This document shows positions 55,861 through 64,000 of a DNA stretch of 64,000 bases, one piece after another. The stretch spans positions 1,072,917 through 1,136,916 of the forward strand of contig JAOSKE010000001.1 of NCBI GenBank assembly GCA_027493775.1, written 5' to 3'. Position 1 is the stretch's first letter; each line of letters opens with the position of its first letter. The position numbers and the translations under genes are program-made. Origin of the DNA: Kiritimatiellia bacterium (GTDB lineage Bacteria; Verrucomicrobiota; Kiritimatiellia; CAIVKH01). Under the pieces are notes generated by a model that searched no databases, was not told the origin of the DNA, and saw only the letters and a list, made by a program, of their open reading frames with translations.

Positions 55861-57747
55861 ATGACACTGCCCCTCTTTTTAATTCTGTTCCCGCTGGCGC
55901 TGGCCGGTGTGATCGCCCTCATCGGTGGTCACGCCCCGACGCGCTCGGCAACGATCAAGTTGGGGGCGATCATCGTGGCCATCGGGCCGCTGATCCTGCT
56001 CGCGCAAAATTGGCGGGGCGATGCCGTATTCTTCGAGCTGCGCACTGCATGGGCGAACACCGCGGTGCTCGGCGCGGAAATCACGGTCACACTTGCCCTG
56101 CTGATCATCGGTCTGCGCGGGAAGCAATTAACCATCACCGCGCTAACGCTGATTCAGGCGCTGCTGATGGGCTTTGTCGAATTTGGCGGACACGGCCACG
56201 CCGAAGTCGCCGCGCCGCTGTTCACCGACAGTTTTTCGATCATCATGGCGCACATTGTTGGCGTTGTGGGCGGGCTGATCGTCTGGCACGCGGCGGGCTA
56301 TATGCCTGCGTATCACAAGCGCCACGGTGAAATTCCGGATCGTCAGCGCGGTTTTTTCGCCTCCATTTTTCTGTTTCTCGGGGCGATGTTTGCGCTCGTC
56401 TTCGCAAATCACATCGGCTGGCTCTTTCTTGCTTGGGAAGTCACCACACTTTGCTCCTTCCTGCTGATCGGCTACTCCGGCACGCCGGAAGCGCGCAAGA
56501 ATGCGTTCCTCGCGCTGCGCCTGAACCTGATCGGCGGCGTCGCATTCGCGGGCGCACTTCTCTATCTCACGCGAACCGGCGGATCGCTCGCCCTCAACGA
56601 AATCATTCAGAGCAGTCAGGCTGTGGCGCTCATTCCCGTCGCGCTGATTTGCTTTGCCGGGCTCACGAAGGCGGCGCAGATGCCGTTTTCCGCGTGGCTC
56701 CTTGGCGCGATGGTCGCGCCGACTCCCGTCTCCGCCTTGCTCCACGCGAGCACGATGGTGAAGGCGGGCGTGTATGTGTTCGTCCGATTCGCGCCAGTGC
56801 TTCAAAATACAACAGTCGGACTGCTTTTCGCGCTCATCGGCGCAACCACGTTCCTGCTCGCCTCGTGCATTGCCATCTCGCAGAGCAACGCGAAACGGGT
56901 TCTCGCCTATTCCACGATTGCGAACCTCGGCCTCGTCGTCACCTGCGCCAGCGTCGGAAATCCGCAGGCGGTGTGGGCGGCCATTCTGCTGATTGTTTTC
57001 CACGCCATTGCGAAGGCGCTTCTATTCATCGCCGTAGGCTCCACAGAACTCGCAATCGGAAGTCGCGACATCGAGGATATGGAGGGGTTGATCGCGCGGC
57101 GTCCGGAAATTGCCGTGGCGATTTTAATCGGAATTGCGGGAATGTTCCTTGCGCCGTTCGGAATGTTGATCAGCAAGTGGGCGGCAATTGAAGCGCTGAT
57201 GAACAGCCATCCGATTCTCCCCATTGCCATCGCGTTCGGCAGCTCCGCCACGCTGTTCTTCTGGGCGAAATGGATGGGCAAACTGCTCAGCACGGTGAAG
57301 CAAACCTTCCCTCCCCCCAACCCGGTCGGCGGCGATGAAAAGGTCGCTCTGTTTCTGCTCAGCGCGCTGAGTCTCGGGTTGTGCGCACTCTGGCCTGTTC
57401 TCTCCGGTGTCGCGATCAAGCCCTTCCTCCTCGCGACCTACGGCACGTTTGTTGAAATGAATCGCGGCACGATTCTTATCCTGTCCCTCATGCTGCTCCT
57501 CGTCGCCGCGCTTCCGCTGAGCCTGCTCTACAAAGGCGGGGCAAAATTGAGGATCACAACGCCCTACCTAAGTGGCGCAAATGTTGAAGACCCCAATCGC
57601 TTCACCGGCTCAATCGCCGATACGCAGCCCGTGGCGACGCGCGGTTATTATCTTGCGGAGATTTTCGCCGAACCGCGTCTTACCCACGCGGGCTGGATCG
57701 CAACCCTTCTTCTTCTCGCCGCCGTCGGCGTGGTGGTGAACTTATGA
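55861..57747 (+). CDS. echA: Ech hydrogenase subunit A (NuoL/MrpA-like ion pump)
   Basis: 628 residues from ATG 55861, 31 bp after the ferredoxin. About 16 membrane helices. The antiporter core is typical: LFLAWEVTTLCSFLLIGY, and KAAQMPFSAWLLGAMVAPTPVSALLHASTMVKAGVYVFVR with its conserved Lys and His residues. It carries protons or Na+ across the membrane when ferredoxin is oxidised. Its stop overlaps the echB start (ATGA). Confidence 0.92.
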   Translation: MTLPLFLILFPLALAGVIALIGGHAPTRSATIKLGAIIVAIGPLILLAQNWRGDAVFFELRTAWANTAVLGAEITVTLALLIIGLRGKQLTITALTLIQALLMGFVEFGGHGHAEVAAPLFTDSFSIIMAHIVGVVGGLIVWHAAGYMPAYHKRHGEIPDRQRGFFASIFLFLGAMFALVFANHIGWLFLAWEVTTLCSFLLIGYSGTPEARKNAFLALRLNLIGGVAFAGALLYLTRTGGSLALNEIIQSSQAVALIPVALICFAGLTKAAQMPFSAWLLGAMVAPTPVSALLHASTMVKAGVYVFVRFAPVLQNTTVGLLFALIGATTFLLASCIAISQSNAKRVLAYSTIANLGLVVTCASVGNPQAVWAAILLIVFHAIAKALLFIAVGSTELAIGSRDIEDMEGLIARRPEIAVAILIGIAGMFLAPFGMLISKWAAIEALMNSHPILPIAIAFGSSATLFFWAKWMGKLLSTVKQTFPPPNPVGGDEKVALFLLSALSLGLCALWPVLSGVAIKPFLLATYGTFVEMNRGTILILSLMLLLVAALPLSLLYKGGAKLRITTPYLSGANVEDPNRFTGSIADTQPVATRGYYLAEIFAEPRLTHAGWIATLLLLAAVGVVVNL

Positions 57748-58620
57748 GCACGACGACCTCCATCATCGCCGCGGCGCTTTTCATCGTAGCCGCGCCAATT
57801 CTCGCCGGACTGCTCAACGGCATGGATCGGATCGTCAGCGCACGGATGCAAAGCCGTATCGGACCGCCTCTGCTCCAGCCCTTCTACGACCTTTTCAAGC
57901 TGTTCCAAAAAGAGCGGATCGCGGTGAACAAATCGGGCCACTTCTTCCTGCTCGGCTACCTGCTCTTCACCGTCATCGCCGGAGTGGAGTTTTTCATCGG
58001 CGGCGACTTGCTGATTGTGCTTTTCGCCCTCGCGCTCGGTAGCGTCTTGTTTGTGCTCGGCGCCTTCGCCGCAGGCTCGCCCTTCAGCAGCATCGGCGCG
58101 GAACGCGAATTGATCCAGCTCATGGCGAGCGAGCCGATGCTGCTGATTGCGGCAATGGGCTTTTATGTCGCAACCGGCTCATTCCAGGCGCGCGAGATTT
58201 TGGCGCAACCCGCCCTCTTGATCGTCCTGCTGCCGGGCGTCTTTGTCGGCCTCGTCTATGTGCTGACGATCAAGCTGCGCAAATCACCCTTTGACCTCGC
58301 GACCTCGCACCACGCGCACCAGGAAATCATCAAGGGAATCACGACCGAATTTTCCGGGCCCTATCTTGCGATCATCGAAATCGCGCACTGGTACGAAACC
58401 GTTCTTCTCCTCGGCTTCCTCTATCTCTTTTTTCGCGCCTTGGCCCTGGCTCGGCGTCATCGCGCTGGCGCTCGTGTACTTCCTCGAAATCCTCGCGGAC
58501 AACACGAACGCGCGGCTGTATTGGCAATGGGTGCTTCGCTCTTCGTGGGCATTCACACTGATCGCTGGCGCGGGAAATCTGATTGTGATCCACCACCTGC
58601 TCGGGAGGGGTGCGCCATGA
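57744..58620 (+). CDS. echB: Ech hydrogenase subunit B (NuoH-like; frameshift in sequence)
   Basis: ATG 57744. One extra T in the run at 58428-58433 breaks the frame. Corrected, the protein is about 291 residues ending NLIVIHHLLGRGAP at 58620. The signature loops are present: DRIVSARMQSRIGPPLLQPFYDLFKLFQKE and SPFDLATSHHAHQEIIKGITTEFSGPYLAIIEIAHW, the quinone-cavity region of complex I that in Ech anchors the hydrogenase module. Eight helices or so. It overlaps echC by ATGA. Confidence 0.9.
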
Positions 58621-59045
58621 GTCTGCTCAAGAAATCGCCGTGGATTCTCCACTATGACGGCGCGAGCTGCAACGGCTGCGACATTGAAGTGCTTGCCTGC
58701 CTCACCCCGCGCTACGACGTGGAGCGGCTCGGCATCATCAACACCGGCAACCCCAAACACGCGGACATTTTGCTCATCACAGGAAACATCAACGAGCAAT
58801 GCCTGCCGGTTGTGAAAACCATCTACGAGCAGATGCCGAATCCAAAGGTCGTCATCGCCGTCGGGATCTGCGCGACGTCCGGCGGAATCTTTCGCGATTG
58901 CTACAACACGCGCGGCGGCGTGGACACAACAATTCCGGTGGATGTGTATGTCCCCGGCTGCGCCGTGCGCCCGGAGGCGATCATTGACGGCGTCGTGCAG
59001 GCGCTTGCGATTCTTGAACAAAAACACGCGGAAATGAAGGCATGA
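58617..59045 (+). CDS. echC: Ech hydrogenase subunit C (small subunit, NuoB-like)
   Basis: 142 residues from ATG 58617. The proximal [4Fe-4S] ligands are visible: Cys pair in GASCNGCDIEVLAC, Cys in VAVGICATSGG-type segment, and YVPGCAVRPE. It passes electrons from ferredoxin to the NiFe site in EchE. Short form without C-terminal extension, as in other Ech enzymes. The next gene overlaps by ATGA. Confidence 0.92.
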   Translation: MSLLKKSPWILHYDGASCNGCDIEVLACLTPRYDVERLGIINTGNPKHADILLITGNINEQCLPVVKTIYEQMPNPKVVIAVGICATSGGIFRDCYNTRGGVDTTIPVDVYVPGCAVRPEAIIDGVVQALAILEQKHAEMKA

Positions 59046-59476
59046 GCGCACCGATACAAAACTATATCGAAGTCATCCCCCCGCGGCTGCTGGAAGCGGT
59101 GCGCGCACAGCAACTCGCGGGCGCGCGGCTGGTGCAAATCTGCTGCACGAGACTGGAAGAATTTGAAATCCTCTACAGCTTCTCGCGCCCCGGCTTCTTT
59201 GAGCACCTTCGCATCCGAATTCCCGACTCTTCGGTCGCGGTTCCGAGCATCAGCCCGATTTATTCCGGTTCCTTCGCGTACGAAAACGAAATTCACGACC
59301 TGTTCGGAATTTCATTCACCGGCCTGAACATTGATTACCGGGGCAACTTTTTTCAAAACATCGGTTTTTGCGCCGATGGCGGCGCGGGAAATGAAAACCG
59401 AGGTAAACGTGGCGAAATAAAAGTTCCAAGGATTGGAAGTTTGACAAGAAAGCAGTTCCAAGGGTTGGAAAAATAG
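59042..59476 (+). CDS. echD: Ech hydrogenase subunit D (NuoC-like)
   Basis: 144 residues from ATG 59042. The core IRIPDSSVAVPSISPIYSGSFAYENEIHDLFGISFTGLNIDYRG is the usual 30-kDa-subunit (NuoC) motif. The last 30 residues (GNENRGKRGEIKVPRIGSLTRK) are not typical and may be a poorly conserved tail. It connects the large subunit to the membrane part. Confidence 0.85.
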   Translation: MSAPIQNYIEVIPPRLLEAVRAQQLAGARLVQICCTRLEEFEILYSFSRPGFFEHLRIRIPDSSVAVPSISPIYSGSFAYENEIHDLFGISFTGLNIDYRGNFFQNIGFCADGGAGNENRGKRGEIKVPRIGSLTRKQFQGLEK

Positions 59477-60556
59477 ATGGCGAACAGAACAATCATTCCA
59501 TTTGGCCCGCAACACCCGGTTCTCCCGGAGCCGATTCATATTGATTTGGTGATCGAAGACGAACAGGTGGTGGAGGCGATCCCCTCGTTCGGCTTCATCC
59601 ACCGCGGTCTGGAGAAGCTCGCGGAAAAGCGGGACTTCACCGAGTTCACTTTCATTGCCGAGCGCATTTGCGGAATCTGCAGCTACATCCACGGAATGGG
59701 TTACTGCCAGGCCATCGAAGCGGTCATGGGCCTGCAAATCCCGGAACGCGCGACGTATCTGCGCACCATGTGGAGCGAGTTGTCCCGAATCCACAGCCAC
59801 ATGATGTGGATGGGCCTGCTCGCGGATGCATTCGGCTTTGAGAATCTATTCATGGCGTGCTGGCGGCTGCGCGAAGGGGTTCTCGACGTTATCGAGGAAA
59901 CTTCCGGCGGACGCGTGATTTTCGGCGCGGCCAAGGTGGGCGGGGTCCGGCGCGATGTGTCGGACGAGGTGTTAAGTCGCATTCCCGCGCAACTCAAAAT
60001 TGTGGAAGACCAACTGCGCGACATCACCAACGTATTCCGCGATGACTATTCCACGCGCCAACGCCTCTGTGGAGTGGGAACGCTGTCGGAGCAGGATGCT
60101 TATGACCTCGGCGCCGTCGGCCCGGTGTTGCGCGGAAGCGGCGCGAAGCTGGATACGCGAATGGAGGGCTACGCGGCCTACGACAAATTGGATGTTGAAC
60201 CGATTGTGGAAACGGCGGGCGATTGCTGGGCGCGCACAATGGTGCGCATTCGCGAGGTCTATCAATCGTTTGATCTGCTGCGACAGGTCATCCCGATGAT
60301 TCCCGCCGGACCGGTGGATATGAAAGTCACCGGTGCGCCGAAGGGCGAATACGCCGCGCGATTGGAGCAACCGCGCGGCGAGGTAATTTATTACGTCAAA
60401 GGCAACGGCGGAAAACAGCTCGACCGCTTCCGCGTGCGGACGCCGACGTTTGCGAATATTCCGCCGCTACTGAAAATGTTGCAAGGCTGCCAACTTGCCG
60501 ATGTGCCGGTGATTGTTCTGACGATTGACCCCTGTATTAGTTGCGCCGAACGATGA
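59477..60556 (+). CDS. echE: Ech [NiFe]-hydrogenase large subunit (NuoD-like)
   Basis: 359 residues from ATG 59477, directly after the echD stop. Both NiFe ligand motifs are intact: Cys65 and Cys68 in ERICGICSYIH, and Cys353 and Cys356 in IDPCISCAER at the very end. The protein stops three residues after the last ligand, so there is no C-terminal peptide for a maturation protease to remove, as known for other Ech enzymes. It therefore is a true hydrogenase and not a NuoD of complex I. Confidence 0.95.
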   Translation: MANRTIIPFGPQHPVLPEPIHIDLVIEDEQVVEAIPSFGFIHRGLEKLAEKRDFTEFTFIAERICGICSYIHGMGYCQAIEAVMGLQIPERATYLRTMWSELSRIHSHMMWMGLLADAFGFENLFMACWRLREGVLDVIEETSGGRVIFGAAKVGGVRRDVSDEVLSRIPAQLKIVEDQLRDITNVFRDDYSTRQRLCGVGTLSEQDAYDLGAVGPVLRGSGAKLDTRMEGYAAYDKLDVEPIVETAGDCWARTMVRIREVYQSFDLLRQVIPMIPAGPVDMKVTGAPKGEYAARLEQPRGEVIYYVKGNGGKQLDRFRVRTPTFANIPPLLKMLQGCQLADVPVIVLTIDPCISCAER

Positions 60557-61017
60557 AAAAAAGCCCGTTCAAGATGACAAAAGTGGCGCTGGAAAATCTT
60601 TTCCGGCGGCCCGCGACTGTGCCCTATCCACTCGAGCGCAAGCCGATGTATCCGGCAACGCGCGGACACATTGCCATAGACAAGGACAAGTGCATTCTTT
60701 GCCTGATCTGCGACAAGCGCTGCCCGACCGGCGCAATCAAGGTGGATCGCATCGGCAAAACGTGGGCGATTGACCGGCTGAGCTGCATCCAATGCAACTA
60801 CTGCGTCGAGGTCTGCCCGAAAAAATGTCTCTGGATGGAAAATCTCTATGCGACGCCCACGCAGGAAAAACTCGCGTTCGTCGTTCCAATTCCCTACACG
60901 CCGCCGACGCCAAAACCCAAGGCGGCCGCGACGCCCCCTCCACAACGCCGACAACCACCCCACCAGGCACGGAGGCCGGATAATGCAAAAGGAAGCGCCA
61001 TACGCAATCGCGATTGA
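60553..61017 (+). CDS. echF: Ech hydrogenase subunit F (two-cluster ferredoxin-like, NuoI-type)
   Basis: 154 residues; ATG 60553 overlaps the echE stop. Two [4Fe-4S] sites: CILCLICDKRCP and CIQCNYCVEVCP. The C-terminal 50 residues are Pro/Ala/Arg-rich (TPPTPKPKAAATPPPQRRQPP) and not part of the usual subunit. The frame overlaps the start of the flavin-reductase gene by 35 bp. It accepts electrons from soluble ferredoxin. Confidence 0.9.
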   Translation: MKKSPFKMTKVALENLFRRPATVPYPLERKPMYPATRGHIAIDKDKCILCLICDKRCPTGAIKVDRIGKTWAIDRLSCIQCNYCVEVCPKKCLWMENLYATPTQEKLAFVVPIPYTPPTPKPKAAATPPPQRRQPPHQARRPDNAKGSAIRNRD

Positions 61018-61492
61018 GAGCCGATACCCGGAGCAAATCGCCATCGCGATCGCGCGAGACTCGAAGGGCAATTACAACCCGATCACCATCGGGTGGGTAA
61101 TGCCGACATCCATCCATCCGCCGATGCTTGCGCTATCCATCGGCAGTGACCGTTGGTCGGCGGAGGCCATTCGCCAGGCGCGCGAATTTGTCCTCGCCTA
61201 CCCGTCGGAAATGCAGGCGGAGGCGGCGAAGTGTTTCGGTTCGCACTCGGGGCGCGACACCCAAAAATTTGCGACCGTGCATTGTGAAACGGAACGGGCA
61301 CGCAAGGTGGACAGCCTGATTTTAACCGATGCAGTGGCAAATTTTGAATGCCGGCTCGTGACCGAGCTAAAAACGGGCGATCATGTGATTTTCGTCGGCG
61401 AGGTGCTCTGCTCGCACACCAACGCAAACCCCGCCAACCGGCTGTTCACGCTGATCCGATCACAACACATGGGTGGATTTCGACAAAACTGA
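60983..61492 (+). CDS. Flavin-reductase-like FMN-binding split-barrel protein
   Basis: 169 residues from ATG 60983. PITIGWVMPTSIHPPMLALSIG and SEMQAEAAKCFGSHSGRD, then ECRLVTELKTGDHVIFVGEVLCSHTN, follow the flavin-reductase/HpaC-type split barrel that binds FMN and NAD(P)H. In anaerobes, relatives act as electron carriers or O2-reducing partners. Its position between the Ech and Hox modules suggests a role in that electron network or in oxygen protection, by inference. Confidence 0.85.
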   Translation: MQKEAPYAIAIESRYPEQIAIAIARDSKGNYNPITIGWVMPTSIHPPMLALSIGSDRWSAEAIRQAREFVLAYPSEMQAEAAKCFGSHSGRDTQKFATVHCETERARKVDSLILTDAVANFECRLVTELKTGDHVIFVGEVLCSHTNANPANRLFTLIRSQHMGGFRQN

Positions 61493-61500
61493 GGCTCACA

Positions 61501-62001
61501 ATGAACGCACAAGCGACATACCCCCCGACCGACGACAAACGCTGGCGTCTCGTGGAAAACACCATGCGGCGCCACGGCAATCAGCCCGCCGCGCTGATTG
61601 AAACGCTGCACACGGTGCAGGAGTGCTTCGGCTATCTCGAAGCAAATGCACTAAGCTACGTGGCGACAACGCTCCGCGTGCCACTGAGCAAGGTCTATGG
61701 CGTCGCCACGTTCTATCATTTCTTCACACTGAAACCGCAGGGGCGGCACACCTGCGCAGTCTGTCTCGGAACCGCGTGCTACATCAAGGGCGCACAAACG
61801 CTGCTCGACGCGATCAAGGAGCGCTACGGAATTACGCCGGGGCAAACAACGGAGGACCAGAATCTTTCACTCGTCACCGCGCGTTGCGTGGGCGCGTGCG
61901 GCATCGCAGCGGCAGGCTCGCTGGACGGCGAAGTGCATGGAAAGTTGACGGCGGAAGAACTGTTGTCGCGAATTCAGGAGACAATCAGCCATGACACCTG
62001 A
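61501..62001 (+). CDS. hoxE: NAD-linked hydrogenase diaphorase subunit HoxE (NuoE-like)
   Basis: 166 residues from ATG 61501. Thioredoxin-like [2Fe-2S] fold with Cys ligands in [11 protein letters not shown] and ARCVGACG, and the [23 protein letters not shown] segment shared by NuoE and HoxE. Together with the next two genes it forms the NADH-reacting part of a bidirectional hydrogenase. It overlaps hoxF by 11 bp. Confidence 0.88.
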   Translation: MNAQATYPPTDDKRWRLVENTMRRHGNQPAALIETLHTVQECFGYLEANALSYVATTLRVPLSKVYGVATFYHFFTLKPQGRHTCAVCLGTACYIKGAQTLLDAIKERYGITPGQTTEDQNLSLVTARCVGACGIAAAGSLDGEVHGKLTAEELLSRIQETISHDT

Positions 62002-63646
62002 GGAACAACTTCTCCACATCGCCGAGGAACATCGCGCGGCGCAACAAAGTTTCACCGGCTCCCTAAAAGTCTGTGTCGCTGCCGGGTGTGTATCCTGCCA
62101 AAGCGATCAACTCAAAAAAGCGCTTGATGCCGCCGCGAAAAAGAGCGGCGCGGACAAGACGTGCAAAATCAAGGGCGTCGGCTGTCTCGGTTTGTGCGCG
62201 CAAGGCCCGCTCGTAATTTCCGAGCCGGACGGAACGCTGTATCACCATGTCCAGCCAGCGGACGCAGAAGAACTGATCGCGGCCATCAGCGCCAGGAAGC
62301 CGGTCGAACGGCTCGCCGCGCCGGCGAATCAACCGTTCTATACGCGCCAGAAGCGGATTGTGACGGAGAACTTTGATCGCATTGACCCCGAAAAAATCGA
62401 GGACTACATCGCCGTCGGTGGATACGGCGCGTTGATCGGCGCCATCACAACCAGGACTCCGGCGGAAATCATCGAAGAAATTGTAAAGGCGGGGCTGCGC
62501 GGTCGCGGCGGCGGTGGGTATCCGACCGGCCTGAAGTGGTCCACCGTTGCGAAAGCGCCCGGTGCTGAAAAATACGTGATTTGCAACGCAGACGAAGGCG
62601 ACCCCGGCGCGTTTATGGATCGCAGCGTTCTTGAAAGCGACCCTCACCGCATCCTTGAGGGTATGGCGCTCGCGGCATTCGCAATCGGCGCACAGCGAGG
62701 CTATGTGTACGCGCGGGCGGAATATCCGCTTGCCATCAAGCGGCTGAAGCTGGCGATCGGGCAGGCGGAAAAACGCGGGTTGCTCGGACGCGACATCGGC
62801 GGAACATCGTTCAGCTTCACCATCGAAATCCGGCTTGGCGCAGGCGCGTTTGTGTGCGGCGAGGAGACGGCACTCATCGCCTCCATCGAAGGTGGACGCG
62901 GTTCGCCTCGCCCAAGGCCGCCTTACCCCGCCGAGAAGGGGCTGTGGGGAAAGCCCACGCTGATCAACAATGTCGAAACATTCGCAAACGTGTCCGCAAT
63001 CATTCGCAACGGAAGCGAGTGGTACTCCGCGATCGGCACGGAAAAGAGCCGGGGCACAAAGGTCTTCGCGCTCGCAGGCCGAATCAACAACACCGGCTTG
63101 ATTGAAGTAGCGATGGGCATCACGTTGCGCGAAATTATTTTCGACATCGGCGGCGGTATCCCGGAAGGCCGCAAATTCAAGGCGGTGCAAACCGGCGGGC
63201 CCTCGGGCGGATGTATTCCCGAACAATTTCTCGATATGGAGGTGGAATACGAATCGCTCGCGAAGGTCGGCTCGATCATGGGGTCGGGCGGAATGATCGT
63301 AATGGACGAAACCTCCTGCATGGTGGATGTCGCAAAGTTCTTCATGGAGTTCTGCAAGTCCGAATCGTGCGGCAAATGCGTGCCGTGCCGGGTGGGCACG
63401 GCGCAGATGTACGACCTGCTTTGCAAAATCAGCGAGGGCCGGGCCACGCGCGATGACCTCGCGCTGTTGGAAGACCTCTGCGACATGGTCAAGCACACGA
63501 GTCTGTGCGGGCTGGGTCAGACCGCTCCCAACCCGGTGCTGAGTACGCTCCGCTTCTTCCGCGACGAATATCTCGCGCATATTGATGAAAAACGCTGCCC
63601 GGCAGGCGTCTGCAAGATGCGCACAGCAATGGAGGTCCACGCATGA
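61991..63646 (+). CDS. hoxF: NAD-linked hydrogenase diaphorase subunit HoxF (NuoF-like)
   Basis: 551 residues from ATG 61991. The N-terminal [2Fe-2S] part has [11 protein letters not shown] and [19 protein letters not shown] sites: [16 protein letters not shown] and [17 protein letters not shown]. The C-terminal [4Fe-4S] site has [13 protein letters not shown] and [14 protein letters not shown]. It ends with RCPAGVCKM and lacks the extra C-terminal ferredoxin domain of electron-bifurcating HydB proteins. That favours Hox over Hyd. Confidence 0.88.
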   Translation: MTPEEQLLHIAEEHRAAQQSFTGSLKVCVAAGCVSCQSDQLKKALDAAAKKSGADKTCKIKGVGCLGLCAQGPLVISEPDGTLYHHVQPADAEELIAAISARKPVERLAAPANQPFYTRQKRIVTENFDRIDPEKIEDYIAVGGYGALIGAITTRTPAEIIEEIVKAGLRGRGGGGYPTGLKWSTVAKAPGAEKYVICNADEGDPGAFMDRSVLESDPHRILEGMALAAFAIGAQRGYVYARAEYPLAIKRLKLAIGQAEKRGLLGRDIGGTSFSFTIEIRLGAGAFVCGEETALIASIEGGRGSPRPRPPYPAEKGLWGKPTLINNVETFANVSAIIRNGSEWYSAIGTEKSRGTKVFALAGRINNTGLIEVAMGITLREIIFDIGGGIPEGRKFKAVQTGGPSGGCIPEQFLDMEVEYESLAKVGSIMGSGGMIVMDETSCMVDVAKFFMEFCKSESCGKCVPCRVGTAQMYDLLCKISEGRATRDDLALLEDLCDMVKHTSLCGLGQTAPNPVLSTLRFFRDEYLAHIDEKRCPAGVCKMRTAMEVHA

Positions 63647-64000
63647 GCGCCCCCGCCCGCGTAATTACACTGCATATTGACGACCGTGAAGTCGGAGCGC
63701 ACACGGATCAGACCATTCTGGACGTTGCGCGCGAGAACGGAATTTTCATTCCCACGCTCTGTCACCTCAAGGGGCTTACGCCGATCGGCGCATGCCGTAT
63801 TTGCCTCGTGGAGGTCGCGGGTTTCAACAAACTGCTTCCGGCGTGCGCGACGAAAGTGACGGATGGAATGCGGGTGGTCACCCACTCGGAACGGCTCGAT
63901 CGCTACCGGCGGCGCGTGGTGGAGTTTCTCTTCGCGTCGGGCAATCACGTATGCTCGGTCTGCGTGTCGAACAACAACTGTGAGCTGCAATCCATGGCGC
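63643..64000 (+). CDS. hoxU: Diaphorase subunit HoxU (NuoG N-terminal-like), cut by window end
   Basis: 119 residues are visible from ATG 63643 (ATGA overlap). [2Fe-2S] ligands in [24 protein letters not shown] and LLPACATKV, then the His-Cys ligated [4Fe-4S] segment [15 protein letters not shown]. This is the N-terminal ferredoxin domain shared by HoxU, NuoG and HydA. HoxU is favoured because it follows hoxEF. The hydrogenase subunits HoxY and HoxH would be expected just beyond the window. Confidence 0.8.
   Translation, partial: MSAPARVITLHIDDREVGAHTDQTILDVARENGIFIPTLCHLKGLTPIGACRICLVEVAGFNKLLPACATKVTDGMRVVTHSERLDRYRRRVVEFLFASGNHVCSVCVSNNNCELQSMA

Noticed and set aside
55861-61017. The NuoL/H/B/C/D/I-like genes as part of respiratory complex I
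   Set aside because: The large subunit keeps all four NiFe-ligand cysteines, and the order is that of Ech hydrogenase.
62063-63640. A 525-codon minus-strand frame opposite hoxF
   Set aside because: A shadow of a conserved gene with all cofactor motifs on the plus strand.
61501-64000. The NuoEFG-like genes as electron-bifurcating HydABC
   Set aside because: HoxF lacks the extra C-terminal ferredoxin domain of HydB, and the third gene resembles HoxU; this remains open until the downstream genes are seen.

Overview
The window looks like chromosomal DNA of a Gram-negative, anaerobic, hydrogen-metabolising bacterium, most likely from the PVC superphylum (Kiritimatiellota, Verrucomicrobiota or a relative). 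The grounds are two PEP-CTERM/exosortase-type sorting tails, an inverse (intimin-type) autotransporter, TolC/MacAB export genes, and a pyruvate:ferredoxin oxidoreductase plus Ech and Hox hydrogenase locus. The phylum call is inference. Single-base indels at homopolymers break many otherwise conserved genes (phoH, nifJ twice, echB and others). This points to uncorrected long-read sequence, so I treat most frameshifts here as probable errors rather than decay.

Positions 1 to about 34,700 are a gene-cassette array of the integron type. I count 19 reasonably good attC sites plus several degenerate ones. All lie in the same orientation and follow plus-strand genes, typically AAC...(GC-rich imperfect palindrome)...GACGTTRRRY. 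No integron integrase (IntI) is visible, so within the window this is a cluster of attC sites lacking an integrase. Cargo: lipoproteins and small membrane proteins of unknown function, a 1,111-residue alpha-amylase with a PEP-CTERM partner, TspO plus a pyrimidine-dimer glycosylase, a trypsin-like protease, a secretin-STN-like protein, a subtilase with a PEP-CTERM partner, the toxin-antitoxin pairs BrnTA and VapBC, and a restriction-modification pair. A diverged non-coding cassette recurs about six times. A 6.5-kb unit carries an IS1634-type transposase remnant and a giant inverse autotransporter.

Three near-identical copies of a 2.45-kb mobile element (A truncated by the window edge; B 2714-5160; C 10895-13339) are embedded in the array. 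Each carries a tyrosine recombinase and an IS91-family HUH/Y2 transposase. Both complete copies start directly after an attC that ends GACGTT. All copies end in a roughly 98-nt palindrome finishing GTT, followed by the next cassette. The element therefore behaves like a cassette, or is targeted to attC sites. This is the most novel observation in the window.

From about 34.8 kb the sequence is ordinary chromosome. A minus-strand group holds panB-smpB and rpoZ. Divergent from it are an A-type Fe-S carrier, a small unknown gene, a UDP-sugar dehydrogenase, crcB, corA, phoH, two tandem endonuclease/exonuclease/phosphatase-like membrane proteins, a sodium:solute symporter and a tolC-macA-macB export operon. 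An auxin-efflux-type carrier and a small helical protein lie on the minus strand.

From 50.99 kb to the end is an energy-metabolism supercluster: pyruvate:ferredoxin oxidoreductase (preceded by a structured leader), a dihydroorotate-dehydrogenase-like protein, a ferredoxin, the six-subunit membrane-bound Ech [NiFe]-hydrogenase in canonical A-F order, a flavin reductase, and hoxE-hoxF-hoxU (cut by the window end). Together they would oxidise pyruvate to reduced ferredoxin, couple ferredoxin oxidation to H2 formation and ion pumping through Ech, and link H2 to NAD(H) through the diaphorase module. No rRNA, tRNA or CRISPR array was seen.
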